The notes beneath the pieces are model-generated. The model had not been told where the DNA came from, did not search any database, and worked only from the letters and a program-made list of their open reading frames with translations. Both the position numbers and the translations under genes were made by a program. Shown in pieces: positions 1-5,527 of a DNA stretch of 5,556 nucleotides (its first letter is position 1; every line of letters starts with the position of its first letter). Origin of the DNA: Pontimonas sp. (GTDB lineage: Bacteria > Actinomycetota > Actinomycetes > Actinomycetales > Microbacteriaceae); contig JAIOWW010000072.1 of the NCBI GenBank assembly GCA_021741925.1, positions 1 to 5,556 of the forward strand, given 5' to 3'.

Positions 1-605
1 CCGTGGGCAATGTCATTCACAACGAGTGATTCCACCATCCTGGCAACATCTCCGGTCCAGGTGGGCTGCCCCACTTGATCCGTGACAACATCCAGGAACT
101 CCCGATCCTGCGATGCGCGCAGGATGGTTGCGGGAAAGCTCTTTCCTGGATATCCATACAGCCAGGCCGTCCGCAGAATGATTCCCGAAAGGGGAAGGAC
201 CTCCTGAATTGCGAGTTCACCCTGCAGTTTGCTTCGACCATAGGCAGTCTGAGGCGCGCGGGGGGCATCCTCGGCGTAGGGGGCGGTTGCCGTGCCGTCA
301 AAGACGTAATCGGTCGAGACGTGGATTAGCTTGCCACCCTTGTCTTTTACTGTGTGGGCGATCAGCGCCACTGCGTCAGCATTGATTACTGCGACTCCAG
401 CTTCGTCACTCTCTGCCCCGTCGACGTCGGTATACGCAGAAGCGTTGATGACTGTTGCGCCTCCGGGAATAAAGCGACGCAGCGCCTCTGCGTCAGTGAC
501 GTCGGCCTCGGCTCGTCCCGCGGACAAAGGATTGAGATGGGCAAGCCGTGTGGTGAGCGCGCGCCCCAGCATGCCCTCTGCACCCAGCACTACGAGCTGG
601 GTCAT
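1..605 (-). CDS. rfbD: dTDP-4-dehydrorhamnose reductase (RmlD), partial, C-terminus beyond left edge
   Basis: This enzyme carries out the last step of dTDP-L-rhamnose synthesis, the NAD(P)H-dependent reduction of dTDP-4-dehydro-L-rhamnose in the cytoplasm. The frame is open from the ATG at 605 to the window edge and gives 201 residues with no stop. Usual family length is near 290, so roughly a third is missing. Visible in order are the Rossmann loop GAEGMLG (8-14), INASAYTDVDGAE (53-65), the SDR active site with STDYVFDG (97-104) and YGRSK (Tyr122, Lys126), LRTAWLYG (144-151) and VVTDQVGQPTW (173-183), all hallmarks of RmlD. The start ATG overlaps the rfbB stop as ATGA. No strong Shine-Dalgarno sequence precedes it, so translation is probably coupled to rfbB. 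The reductase is a separate protein here; in some actinobacteria it is fused to RmlC. The identification is firm; only the missing end is unknown. Confidence 0.95.
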   Translation of the reverse strand, partial: MTQLVVLGAEGMLGRALTTRLAHLNPLSAGRAEADVTDAEALRRFIPGGATVINASAYTDVDGAESDEAGVAVINADAVALIAHTVKDKGGKLIHVSTDYVFDGTATAPYAEDAPRAPQTAYGRSKLQGELAIQEVLPLSGIILRTAWLYGYPGKSFPATILRASQDREFLDVVTDQVGQPTWTGDVARMVESLVVNDIAH

Positions 606-1585
606 AGGCCAGCGCGCTCTTTGAGAGGCTCCCACCACCAGCGGTTGTTTCGGTACCACTGCACCACGTCAGCGAGCCCTTCAGTGAAATCAACCTGTGG
701 GGAGTAGCCGAGCTCGCTGGTGATTTTTGCAATATCGACGCTGTACCTGCGGTCGTGTCCCTTTCGGTCGGCGACCCTCTCGATAAAGGAATCGTCCTTT
801 TGGGTTGCGTCCAACAAAAGGCGTGTCAGGTCCGAGTTGGATAACTCTGTGCCGCCACCGATGTTGTAGACCTCTCCCGGCCGTCCATTCTGGAGAACTA
901 GTCCGATTCCCCGACAGTGGTCGTCAACGTGAAGCCAGTCTCGAATGTTTTCACCATCTCCGTAGAGGGGAACCTTCTTTCCGTCCAGAAGATTGGTCAC
1001 GAAGAGGGGAATCACCTTTTCTGGGAAGTGGTGCGGACCATAGTTGTTGCTGCAGCGGGTGATCGAGGCATTAAGCCCGTGAGTCACGTGGTAGCTGCGC
1101 ACAAGCAGGTCACTTGCTGCCTTGCTCGCTGAATAGGGAGAGTTCGGGAGAAGTGGTTCGTTTTCATCCCAGGAGCCTGAGTCGATGCTCCCGTAGACCT
1201 CGTCGGTGGAGATGTGGACGAACCGAGGAATATCGAGCGCCATTGCTTGGTCAAGCAGTGTCTGTGTCCCCACAACATTTGTTTCCACGAAAATCCGTGA
1301 ATCGTTGACTGACCGATCGACATGGCTTTCTGCCGCAAAGTGAACAATCGCCTCGTGACCGGGTAGCGATTCCCGAACAGCGCTGGAATCTCGAATGTCG
1401 CCCTGCACAAAGCTAAAACGTGGGGAGTCCTTCACTCTCTCAAGGTTCGTCAGGGTTCCGGAATACGTGAGCGCGTCAAACACTGTGATGTGAGCGTCCT
1501 CGAGTCCGGGCAGACGACCGTCAATGGCCATGCGCACAAAATTGGAGCCGATAAAACCGGCCCCACCGGTGACAAAAAGTCTCAC
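602..1585 (-). CDS. rfbB: dTDP-glucose 4,6-dehydratase (RmlB)
   Basis: This enzyme converts dTDP-D-glucose to dTDP-4-dehydro-6-deoxy-D-glucose with tightly bound NAD+, the second step of the rhamnose pathway, in the cytoplasm. The protein is 327 residues, normal for the family. It shows the extended-SDR NAD loop TGGAGFIGSNF (6-16), DALTYSGTLTNLE (37-49), FAAESHVDRSV (83-93), the catalytic Thr-Asp-Glu in STDEVYGS (Thr127, Asp128, Glu129), YSASK (Tyr151, Lys155), RCSNNYGPHHFPEK (177-190), GDGENIRDWLHVDDH (209-223) and VYNIGGG (239-245). The start codon is GTG at 1585, placed directly before the first beta strand (RLFVTGGAG) and preceded by AGGAG at nine bases. It is the first gene of a leftward pair with rfbD, which it overlaps by four bases. 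Assignment to RmlB over other NDP-sugar dehydratases rests on the TDE triad, the NNYGP block and the pathway neighbours. Confidence 0.97.
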   Translation of the reverse strand: MRLFVTGGAGFIGSNFVRMAIDGRLPGLEDAHITVFDALTYSGTLTNLERVKDSPRFSFVQGDIRDSSAVRESLPGHEAIVHFAAESHVDRSVNDSRIFVETNVVGTQTLLDQAMALDIPRFVHISTDEVYGSIDSGSWDENEPLLPNSPYSASKAASDLLVRSYHVTHGLNASITRCSNNYGPHHFPEKVIPLFVTNLLDGKKVPLYGDGENIRDWLHVDDHCRGIGLVLQNGRPGEVYNIGGGTELSNSDLTRLLLDATQKDDSFIERVADRKGHDRRYSVDIAKITSELGYSPQVDFTEGLADVVQWYRNNRWWWEPLKERAGL

Positions 1586-1594
1586 GCTGCTTCG

Positions 1595-1599
1595 CTCCT
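1595..1599 (-). promoter_or_regulatory. Ribosome binding site of rfbB (AGGAG)
   Basis: Read on the minus strand, AGGAG lies nine bases before the GTG at 1585. It supports that GTG as the rfbB start, since the codon is not ATG and no better start sits nearby in frame. The motif is seen directly; its use is inferred from spacing. Confidence 0.7.
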
Positions 1600-1609
1600 G
1601 CTTCCGCCG

Positions 1610-1638
1610 AGGATATGTGTGCCTTGCACCCGACCACT
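1610..1638 (-). promoter_or_regulatory. Putative promoter of rfbB-rfbD
   Basis: On the minus strand a -10-like TATCCT (1615 down to 1610) lies 17 bases after AGTGGT (1638 down to 1633). It would start transcription near 1603 and give a short leader that still contains the AGGAG site. AGTGGT is a poor match to the TTGACA -35 consensus. However, the octamer AGTGGTCG recurs at the same 17-base spacing before a -10-like hexamer upstream of rfbC. A second -10-like TAGAGT (1641 down to 1636) is an alternative. This is inference from sequence only. Confidence 0.3.
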
Positions 1639-1683
1639 CTAGTTTGTTGGGGCGGTGGGACAGGATTATGAGCCCGCTCCTAG

Positions 1684-1689
1684 TAGTTT
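1684..1689 (+). promoter_or_regulatory. Putative -10 element for a leaderless glycosyltransferase transcript
   Basis: TAGTTT fits the actinobacterial TANNNT -10 pattern and ends six bases before the ATG at 1696, so transcription would begin at or next to the A of the start codon. No properly spaced Shine-Dalgarno sequence precedes this ATG: GGGG at 1690-1693 is only two bases away. I could not find a convincing -35 about 17 bases upstream. Confidence 0.35.
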
Positions 1690-1695
1690 GGGGCT

Positions 1696-2448
1696 ATGCC
1701 ACCGGGTTCACAGTCCACCGCCTCCACCTTGCGTGCTCCCCTCATCTCCCTGGTGTTCGCCTATTACGAGAACCCCTCGATGCTGGAGCTGCAATGGAAG
1801 GAGATTGCGAAATACCCAGCGTCTTTGAAACGTGCGATCGAGGTGATTGTTGTCGATGACGGCTCTCCGACCAGGCCTGCCTCCGAGGTTGCGAGGCCAC
1901 GAAATTTGCCCCGTCACTCACTATTTCAACTTGATCGTGACGTTCGGTGGAATCAAGACGCTGCGCGAAACATTGGTGCCCACGAGGCTCAATCACCCTG
2001 GCTCCTTCTGACTGACATAGATCATGTTGTCCCGACAGAGACTCTTGCCCAGCTGGTTTCTATGGAAAAAAACCCGTCGTTTTTTTACACCTTTTCCCGT
2101 ATCAAATTTGCTACGGGTGACCAGCGAGAGCCTCACCCCAACAGCTACTTCATGACAAAAGAGCTGTACTGGGCTATCGGCGGTCATGACGAAGATTTTG
2201 CGGGGATCTACGGGAAAGATTTCCTCTTCCGCAAGCGAGCGCATCGCTTCACCGATGAGGTGATTCTTCATGACGCTCCCATTGCACGGGTTGGGTCAAC
2301 CATGGTGAGCGACGCTGGCACGCGCACAATTTCGCGCAGAAACACCCTTTGGCAAAAAGTGTGGGGATACGTACTTGAGTGGCTGAAAGCGGTGAAATTC
2401 TGGCGCGGAGTGCAAACGCTCACGGAAACCTATCGTCGCGTTATCTAG
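1696..2448 (+). CDS. Glycosyltransferase, GT-A fold, family-2 type
   Basis: This is a predicted cytoplasmic glycosyltransferase of 250 residues that would move a sugar from a nucleotide donor to a growing surface glycan. Donor and acceptor cannot be read from the sequence; dTDP-rhamnose is only a guess from the neighbours. Visible are a first beta strand (LISLVFAYYENP, 16-27), the nucleotide-binding VVDDGSP (52-58), NQDAARNIG (86-94), the DxD-type metal site in LLTDIDHVV (104-112) and the acceptor-side GGHDEDFAGIYGKD (162-175) with its acidic ED pair, as in GT2 and galactosyltransferase C-terminal-like domains. There is no signal peptide or clear membrane helix. The ATG at 1696 is the first start after an in-frame TAG at 1684; the next candidate, a GTG at residue 20, would cut into the first strand. 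The gene lies between the divergent rfbBD pair and rfbC, 42 bases before rfbC. The fold is confident; the specificity is unknown. Confidence 0.88.
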   Translation: MPPGSQSTASTLRAPLISLVFAYYENPSMLELQWKEIAKYPASLKRAIEVIVVDDGSPTRPASEVARPRNLPRHSLFQLDRDVRWNQDAARNIGAHEAQSPWLLLTDIDHVVPTETLAQLVSMEKNPSFFYTFSRIKFATGDQREPHPNSYFMTKELYWAIGGHDEDFAGIYGKDFLFRKRAHRFTDEVILHDAPIARVGSTMVSDAGTRTISRRNTLWQKVWGYVLEWLKAVKFWRGVQTLTETYRRVI

Positions 2449-2455
2449 CCCATCA

Positions 2456-2484
2456 AGTGGTCGAAGAAACCTGATTGGTAGGCT
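2456..2484 (+). promoter_or_regulatory. Putative promoter of rfbC-rfbA-exporter operon
   Basis: AGTGGT (2456-2461) is followed after 17 bases by the -10-like TAGGCT (2479-2484), which ends six bases before the GTG of rfbC. The octamer AGTGGTCG and its spacing match the candidate rfbB promoter on the other strand. If real, rfbC could be transcribed separately from the glycosyltransferase, with little or no leader. Read-through from the glycosyltransferase is an equally good alternative because the gap is only 42 bases. Confidence 0.28.
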
Positions 2485-2490
2485 TCCTAG

Positions 2491-3066
2491 GTGGACATAA
2501 CCCCGCTGTCGATTGCCGGAGCATTTGCCATCACCAACACAGTTCACGGTGATCAACGTGGCGAGTTTGTCGAGTGGTTCCGCGCGGACCACATCAAGGA
2601 CCACACCGGCCTCGATTTTTCTCCTATCCAGGCCAATCTTTCGGTGTCCCAAAAGGGGACTCTGCGAGGCATTCACTTTGCGGATGTACCTCTGGGGCAA
2701 GCCAAGTATGTGATGTGCGCGACGGGATCGATTCAAGATTATGTCGTCGATATTCGAGTGGGATCACCCACCTTCGGTCAGTGGGAAGTCGCAACCATTA
2801 CCGCCAAGGACCGAAACGCCATTCTTCTGGATGTGGGTCTCGGGCACGCTTTTGTGGCTCTCGAGGAGGGAACGACCGTCACCTATCTCGTGACCGATCA
2901 CTTCAAGCCTCATGCCGAGCACGCGATCAACCCACTCGATTCTGAGCTGGGACTTGAGTTCCCGTTCTCCGGTGATGAGCTACTGGTGTCTGCCAAGGAC
3001 CGCGAAGCGCCGAGCTTCGTAGACGCCCTCTCCAGCGGTATGCTCCCGAAATGGGCAGGGAGCTAG
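2491..3066 (+). CDS. rfbC: dTDP-4-dehydrorhamnose 3,5-epimerase (RmlC)
   Basis: This enzyme epimerises C3 and C5 of dTDP-4-dehydro-6-deoxy-D-glucose to the L-rhamno form, the third step of dTDP-L-rhamnose synthesis, as a cytoplasmic cupin that is normally a dimer. The protein is 191 residues, within the usual 180-200. Visible are the N-terminal MDITPLSIAGAF, DQRGEFVEWF (21-30), the catalytic block LRGIHF with Arg59 and His62, QAKYV with Lys72, GLGHAFVAL with His119 (116-124) and YLVTDHFKP with the catalytic-acid Tyr132. Family knowledge assigns the His as base and the Tyr as acid. The start is GTG at 2491, directly after an in-frame TAG, and the N-terminus aligns with family members. Only a weak TAGG precedes it at eight bases. 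The gene ends four bases before rfbA. Retention of the His, Lys and Tyr argues for a true 3,5-epimerase. Confidence 0.96.
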   Translation: MDITPLSIAGAFAITNTVHGDQRGEFVEWFRADHIKDHTGLDFSPIQANLSVSQKGTLRGIHFADVPLGQAKYVMCATGSIQDYVVDIRVGSPTFGQWEVATITAKDRNAILLDVGLGHAFVALEEGTTVTYLVTDHFKPHAEHAINPLDSELGLEFPFSGDELLVSAKDREAPSFVDALSSGMLPKWAGS

Positions 3067-3070
3067 CGTC

Positions 3071-3934
3071 ATGAAGGGGATCATTCTTGCCGGTGGGTCA
3101 GGAACCAGGCTCTGGCCCATAACCCGGGGTATCTCCAAACAACTGATGCCCATCTATGACAAGCCGATGATTTACTATCCGCTGTCGACCCTGATGATGG
3201 CCGATATCCAGGATGTCTTGGTGATTTCGACACCTGAGCATCAAAGTCAGTTCCAGGATCTTTTGGGAGACGGTACTCACTTGGGAATGTCTATTTCCTA
3301 TGCCGTGCAGGAAAAGCCGGAAGGGCTTGCCCAGGCCTTTCTGATTGGTGAGGATTTCATCGGTGACGAGTCAGTTGCTCTCGTCCTGGGCGACAACATT
3401 TTCCACGGGGCCGGGCTCGGTAAGTCACTGCGAGCAAACACGGACATTGTCGGAGGGCTGATTTTTGCCACCCATGTCTCCCAGCCGGAGGCCTATGGTG
3501 TTGTTGAGTTTGATGAGGCGATGAACGCTGTGTCCATTGAAGAAAAGCCTGCGAAACCCAAGAGCAACTACGCAGTCCCGGGCCTCTATTTCTACGACAA
3601 ATCCGTGGCACAGGTAGCTCACTCGATAAAGCCGAGCGGTCGGGGTGAACTAGAGATCACCTCGATCAATGAGCACTACCTCCGCGAGGGCTCTCTCAAG
3701 GTTCAGGTCTTGGACCGTGGGGTTGCATGGCTCGATACGGGAACGTTCGATTCGATGATGCAGGCATCTGAATATGTGCGGGTCATCGAGGAGCGTCAGG
3801 GTCTCAAGATTGGCTGTATCGAGGAGATTGCCTGGCGAGCAGGGTGGATTTCAGACAGAGAGCTCGCCACCTTGGCGGAGCCACTGCGCAAGAGCGGGTA
3901 CGGGACTTACTTGGATCGACTTCTCGCCCGATGA
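3071..3934 (+). CDS. rfbA: Glucose-1-phosphate thymidylyltransferase (RmlA)
   Basis: This enzyme makes dTDP-D-glucose from glucose-1-phosphate and dTTP with release of pyrophosphate. It is the first and usually feedback-controlled step of the rhamnose pathway, in the cytoplasm. The protein is 287 residues, typical of the short homotetrameric RmlA class. Visible are the nucleotide loop GGSGTRL (8-14) with SKQLMPIYDKPMIYYPL (22-38), QEKPEGLAQAF (80-90), metal-binding Asp108 in LGDNIFHG (106-113), EEKPAKPKSNYAVPGLYFY (157-175), GRGELEITSIN (190-200) and RGVAWLDTGT with Asp222 (216-225). The ATG at 3071 has AGGGAG at eight bases (3057-3062), inside the end of rfbC. Its own stop overlaps the permease start as ATGA. 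Co-transcription with rfbC upstream and the exporter downstream is inferred from this packing. Confidence 0.97.
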   Translation: MKGIILAGGSGTRLWPITRGISKQLMPIYDKPMIYYPLSTLMMADIQDVLVISTPEHQSQFQDLLGDGTHLGMSISYAVQEKPEGLAQAFLIGEDFIGDESVALVLGDNIFHGAGLGKSLRANTDIVGGLIFATHVSQPEAYGVVEFDEAMNAVSIEEKPAKPKSNYAVPGLYFYDKSVAQVAHSIKPSGRGELEITSINEHYLREGSLKVQVLDRGVAWLDTGTFDSMMQASEYVRVIEERQGLKIGCIEEIAWRAGWISDRELATLAEPLRKSGYGTYLDRLLAR

Positions 3935-4767
3935 GCTATTTGAAGGAAATCTGGCAGTCCAGAGAGCTTCTGCAGAACCTCACCAATCGTGAGGTTCGCG
4001 GAAAATACCGCAGGACGGCGCTGGGGCAACTCTGGTCGCTGGCAAACCCGATTGCTGCCATCCTGATTTACACCTTCATTTTTTCGTTCATCTTCCGACT
4101 ACCCGCGCAGGTGGGTGACCCCAGTGGGTTGAACAACTACGCGCTGTGGTTGGTCTGTGGGCTCTTGCCGTGGCTGTTTTTCAACAGAGTTCTGACGCTC
4201 GGGGTGGAGTCCCTGGTCTCGAACGCGGGTCTGATTCAAAAGGTCTACTTCCCGAGGATTGTGCTTCCCCTGTCACTGGCTAACGCCACGTTCTTCACCT
4301 GGATGTTGGAGATGGCTGTCCTCGTCGTTGCTCTCTCGCTGTTGGGGTCGTTTGTGCTTCCCTGGCTTCCACTCGTCGCTCTATTAATGGTGGTGTTTGG
4401 ACTTTTCTCGGTCGGTCTCGCCATGATCTTTTCGATCATCAACGTCTACTTCCGAGACCTCTCGTACCTGCTCACCATCGTGTTGCAGTTTTGGTTCTAC
4501 TTGACCCCGATTCTGTATCCCGTCGAGTTGGTGGAAACACAGTCTGACAAGCTCGGAGGTTTGGTGGGGACTCCCATCACGTTGCTCGATCTCTACACAC
4601 TCAACCCGGTCGAGGGTTTTATTGAGATCTTCCGGAACCTGCTCTATGACAACCGAGCACCGGAGCTCTCGACAGTGCTGATTGCCCTGGGTTGGACTGT
4701 TATTGCGTTTGGAGCAGGCGCCTGGATGTATGCCAGGAAAGAAAAGATGTTGGCGGAGCTCCTGTGA
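3931..4767 (+). CDS. ABC-2 type polysaccharide exporter permease (Wzm/TagG-like)
   Basis: This is the membrane subunit of an ABC exporter that would flip a lipid-linked polysaccharide across the cytoplasmic membrane. The protein is 278 residues with about six hydrophobic segments (near 37-56, 71-90, 120-139, 145-171, 178-198 and 247-266). An amphipathic N-terminus (LTNREVRGKYRRTALGQLW, 17-35) has the pattern seen in Wzm/TagG permeases, followed by the typical VYFPRIVLPL (105-114) and YFRDLSYLL (173-181) blocks and LTPILYP (191-197). The start is the ATG at 3931. An upstream in-frame ATG at 3844 would lie deep in rfbA and add 29 unlike residues, so I reject it. No good Shine-Dalgarno sequence precedes 3931, and the ATGA overlap suggests translational coupling to rfbA. 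The stop overlaps the ATPase start. The transported glycan is unknown; a rhamnose-containing wall polymer is inferred from the neighbours. Confidence 0.92.
   Translation: MSYLKEIWQSRELLQNLTNREVRGKYRRTALGQLWSLANPIAAILIYTFIFSFIFRLPAQVGDPSGLNNYALWLVCGLLPWLFFNRVLTLGVESLVSNAGLIQKVYFPRIVLPLSLANATFFTWMLEMAVLVVALSLLGSFVLPWLPLVALLMVVFGLFSVGLAMIFSIINVYFRDLSYLLTIVLQFWFYLTPILYPVELVETQSDKLGGLVGTPITLLDLYTLNPVEGFIEIFRNLLYDNRAPELSTVLIALGWTVIAFGAGAWMYARKEKMLAELL
4755..4758 (+). promoter_or_regulatory. Ribosome binding site of the exporter ATPase (GGAG)
   Basis: GGAG lies five bases before the GTG at 4764 and inside the end of the permease gene. It supports that GTG over an in-frame ATG at 4692 that would sit wholly within the permease gene. 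Confidence 0.6.
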
Positions 4768-5495
4768 GCGACTGGGCTGTTCGAGTTAGTGACGTGAGCA
4801 AACGCTTTCGCCTGTATCACGAGCGAAATCAGTCGCTCAAGTCAGCAATTCTGCGGGGGCGGACCTCAAAGCACGAAGACTTCTGGGCGCTGAAAGACAT
4901 TTCCTTTGATGTCATCGAGGGTCACACTCACGGTCTCATCGGGTCGAACGGGTCTGGCAAGTCCACGCTGCTGAAGTGCTTGGCGAAGATTTATTGGCCG
5001 ACGTCGGGAACCATCGAGTATCGAGGCCGGATGGCCTCGCTTCTCGAAGTGGGTTCTGGTTTTCACCTGGAGCTTTCCGGTCGGGAGAATATTTACTTGA
5101 ATGGGTCAATTCTCGGGATGTCGAAAAAAGAGATTGATTCCAAGTTTGATGAGATTGTCGACTTCTCCGGTGTTGAGCGATTCCTGGACCAACCGGTCAA
5201 GAACTACAGCTCAGGAATGTATGTCCGTCTGGGTTTCTCGATTGCTATCAATGTGGACCCTGACATTTTGGTCGTGGACGAAGTGTTGTCAGTCGGTGAT
5301 GAGGAATTTCAGCGCAAAAGCTTCCAGAAGTTCTTGGAGTTCAAAAAGCGGGGAAAGACAGTCATTCTGGTCACCCACACGATGCCGGTTGTGGAAGACA
5401 TTTGCGACACGGTGACTTGGATCAACAACGGCGAGATGATGCAGACCGGCCCGGCCGCAGACGTGGTGAAGAAATACCAGTCGAGTATCGACTAG
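4764..5495 (+). CDS. ABC exporter ATP-binding subunit (Wzt/TagH-like, no carbohydrate-binding domain)
   Basis: This is the ATPase that would power the preceding permease in exporting a lipid-linked polysaccharide. The protein is 243 residues and consists of one nucleotide-binding domain. Visible are Walker A GSNGSGKST (60-68), the Wzt-type Q-loop region LLEVGSGFHLELSGREN (93-109), which has no glutamine at the usual site, the signature YSSGM (148-152), Walker B ILVVDE (168-173) with catalytic Glu173, the following SVGDEEF (176-182) and the switch His205. O9a-type Wzt proteins carry an extra C-terminal beta-sandwich that binds the glycan end. This one ends soon after the catalytic core at VVKKYQSSID, like the shorter wall-glycan exporters. 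The start is GTG at 4764, overlapping the permease stop as GTGA, with GGAG at five bases; the 24 residues upstream in frame are permease DNA. All catalytic residues are present, so it should be active. Confidence 0.93.
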   Translation: MSDWAVRVSDVSKRFRLYHERNQSLKSAILRGRTSKHEDFWALKDISFDVIEGHTHGLIGSNGSGKSTLLKCLAKIYWPTSGTIEYRGRMASLLEVGSGFHLELSGRENIYLNGSILGMSKKEIDSKFDEIVDFSGVERFLDQPVKNYSSGMYVRLGFSIAINVDPDILVVDEVLSVGDEEFQRKSFQKFLEFKKRGKTVILVTHTMPVVEDICDTVTWINNGEMMQTGPAADVVKKYQSSID

Positions 5496-5501
5496 GGAGT
5501 G

Positions 5502-5527
5502 GAGACGGAAGCCGAGTCTTTCGTCTC
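5502..5527. terminator. Inverted repeat, possible weak terminator after the exporter ATPase
   Basis: The arms GAGACGGAAG (5502-5511) and CTTTCGTCTC (5518-5527) form a 10-bp stem, with one G-T wobble, around a six-base loop, starting seven bases after the ATPase stop codon. No T-run follows on the plus strand. It is therefore not a classic intrinsic terminator; U-tract-less hairpins are often proposed as terminators or mRNA 3' ends in actinobacteria. It could also lie in coding DNA, because both strands have open frames here. Confidence 0.4.

Noticed and set aside
331..707. Plus-strand open frames across the rfbD and rfbB region
   Set aside because: They are low-complexity Ser/Ala/Arg-rich translations opposite strongly conserved minus-strand enzymes, and have no recognisable domain.
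1586..1695. Possible small gene or RNA in the divergent intergenic region
   Set aside because: The region is 110 bases and is accounted for by start signals for the two flanking units. I see no conserved RNA fold or ribosome-bound small frame.
2479..2489. Short inverted repeat TAGG-CTT-CCTA just before rfbC
   Set aside because: A four-base stem is too short to claim as an operator or terminator; such repeats are expected by chance.
2296..2736. A 146-residue minus-strand open frame across the glycosyltransferase/rfbC junction
   Set aside because: It lies opposite two clear plus-strand coding regions, has no recognisable motif, and its composition is that of an antisense shadow.
3844..3930. 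Upstream in-frame ATG that would lengthen the permease by 29 residues
   Set aside because: It lies within rfbA, the added residues are unlike Wzm/TagG N-termini, and the ATG at 3931 gives the usual ATGA overlap with rfbA.
4692..4763. Upstream in-frame ATG that would lengthen the ATPase by 24 residues
   Set aside because: It is inside the permease gene. The GTG at 4764 has GGAG at five bases and starts the protein right before the first strand of the nucleotide-binding domain.
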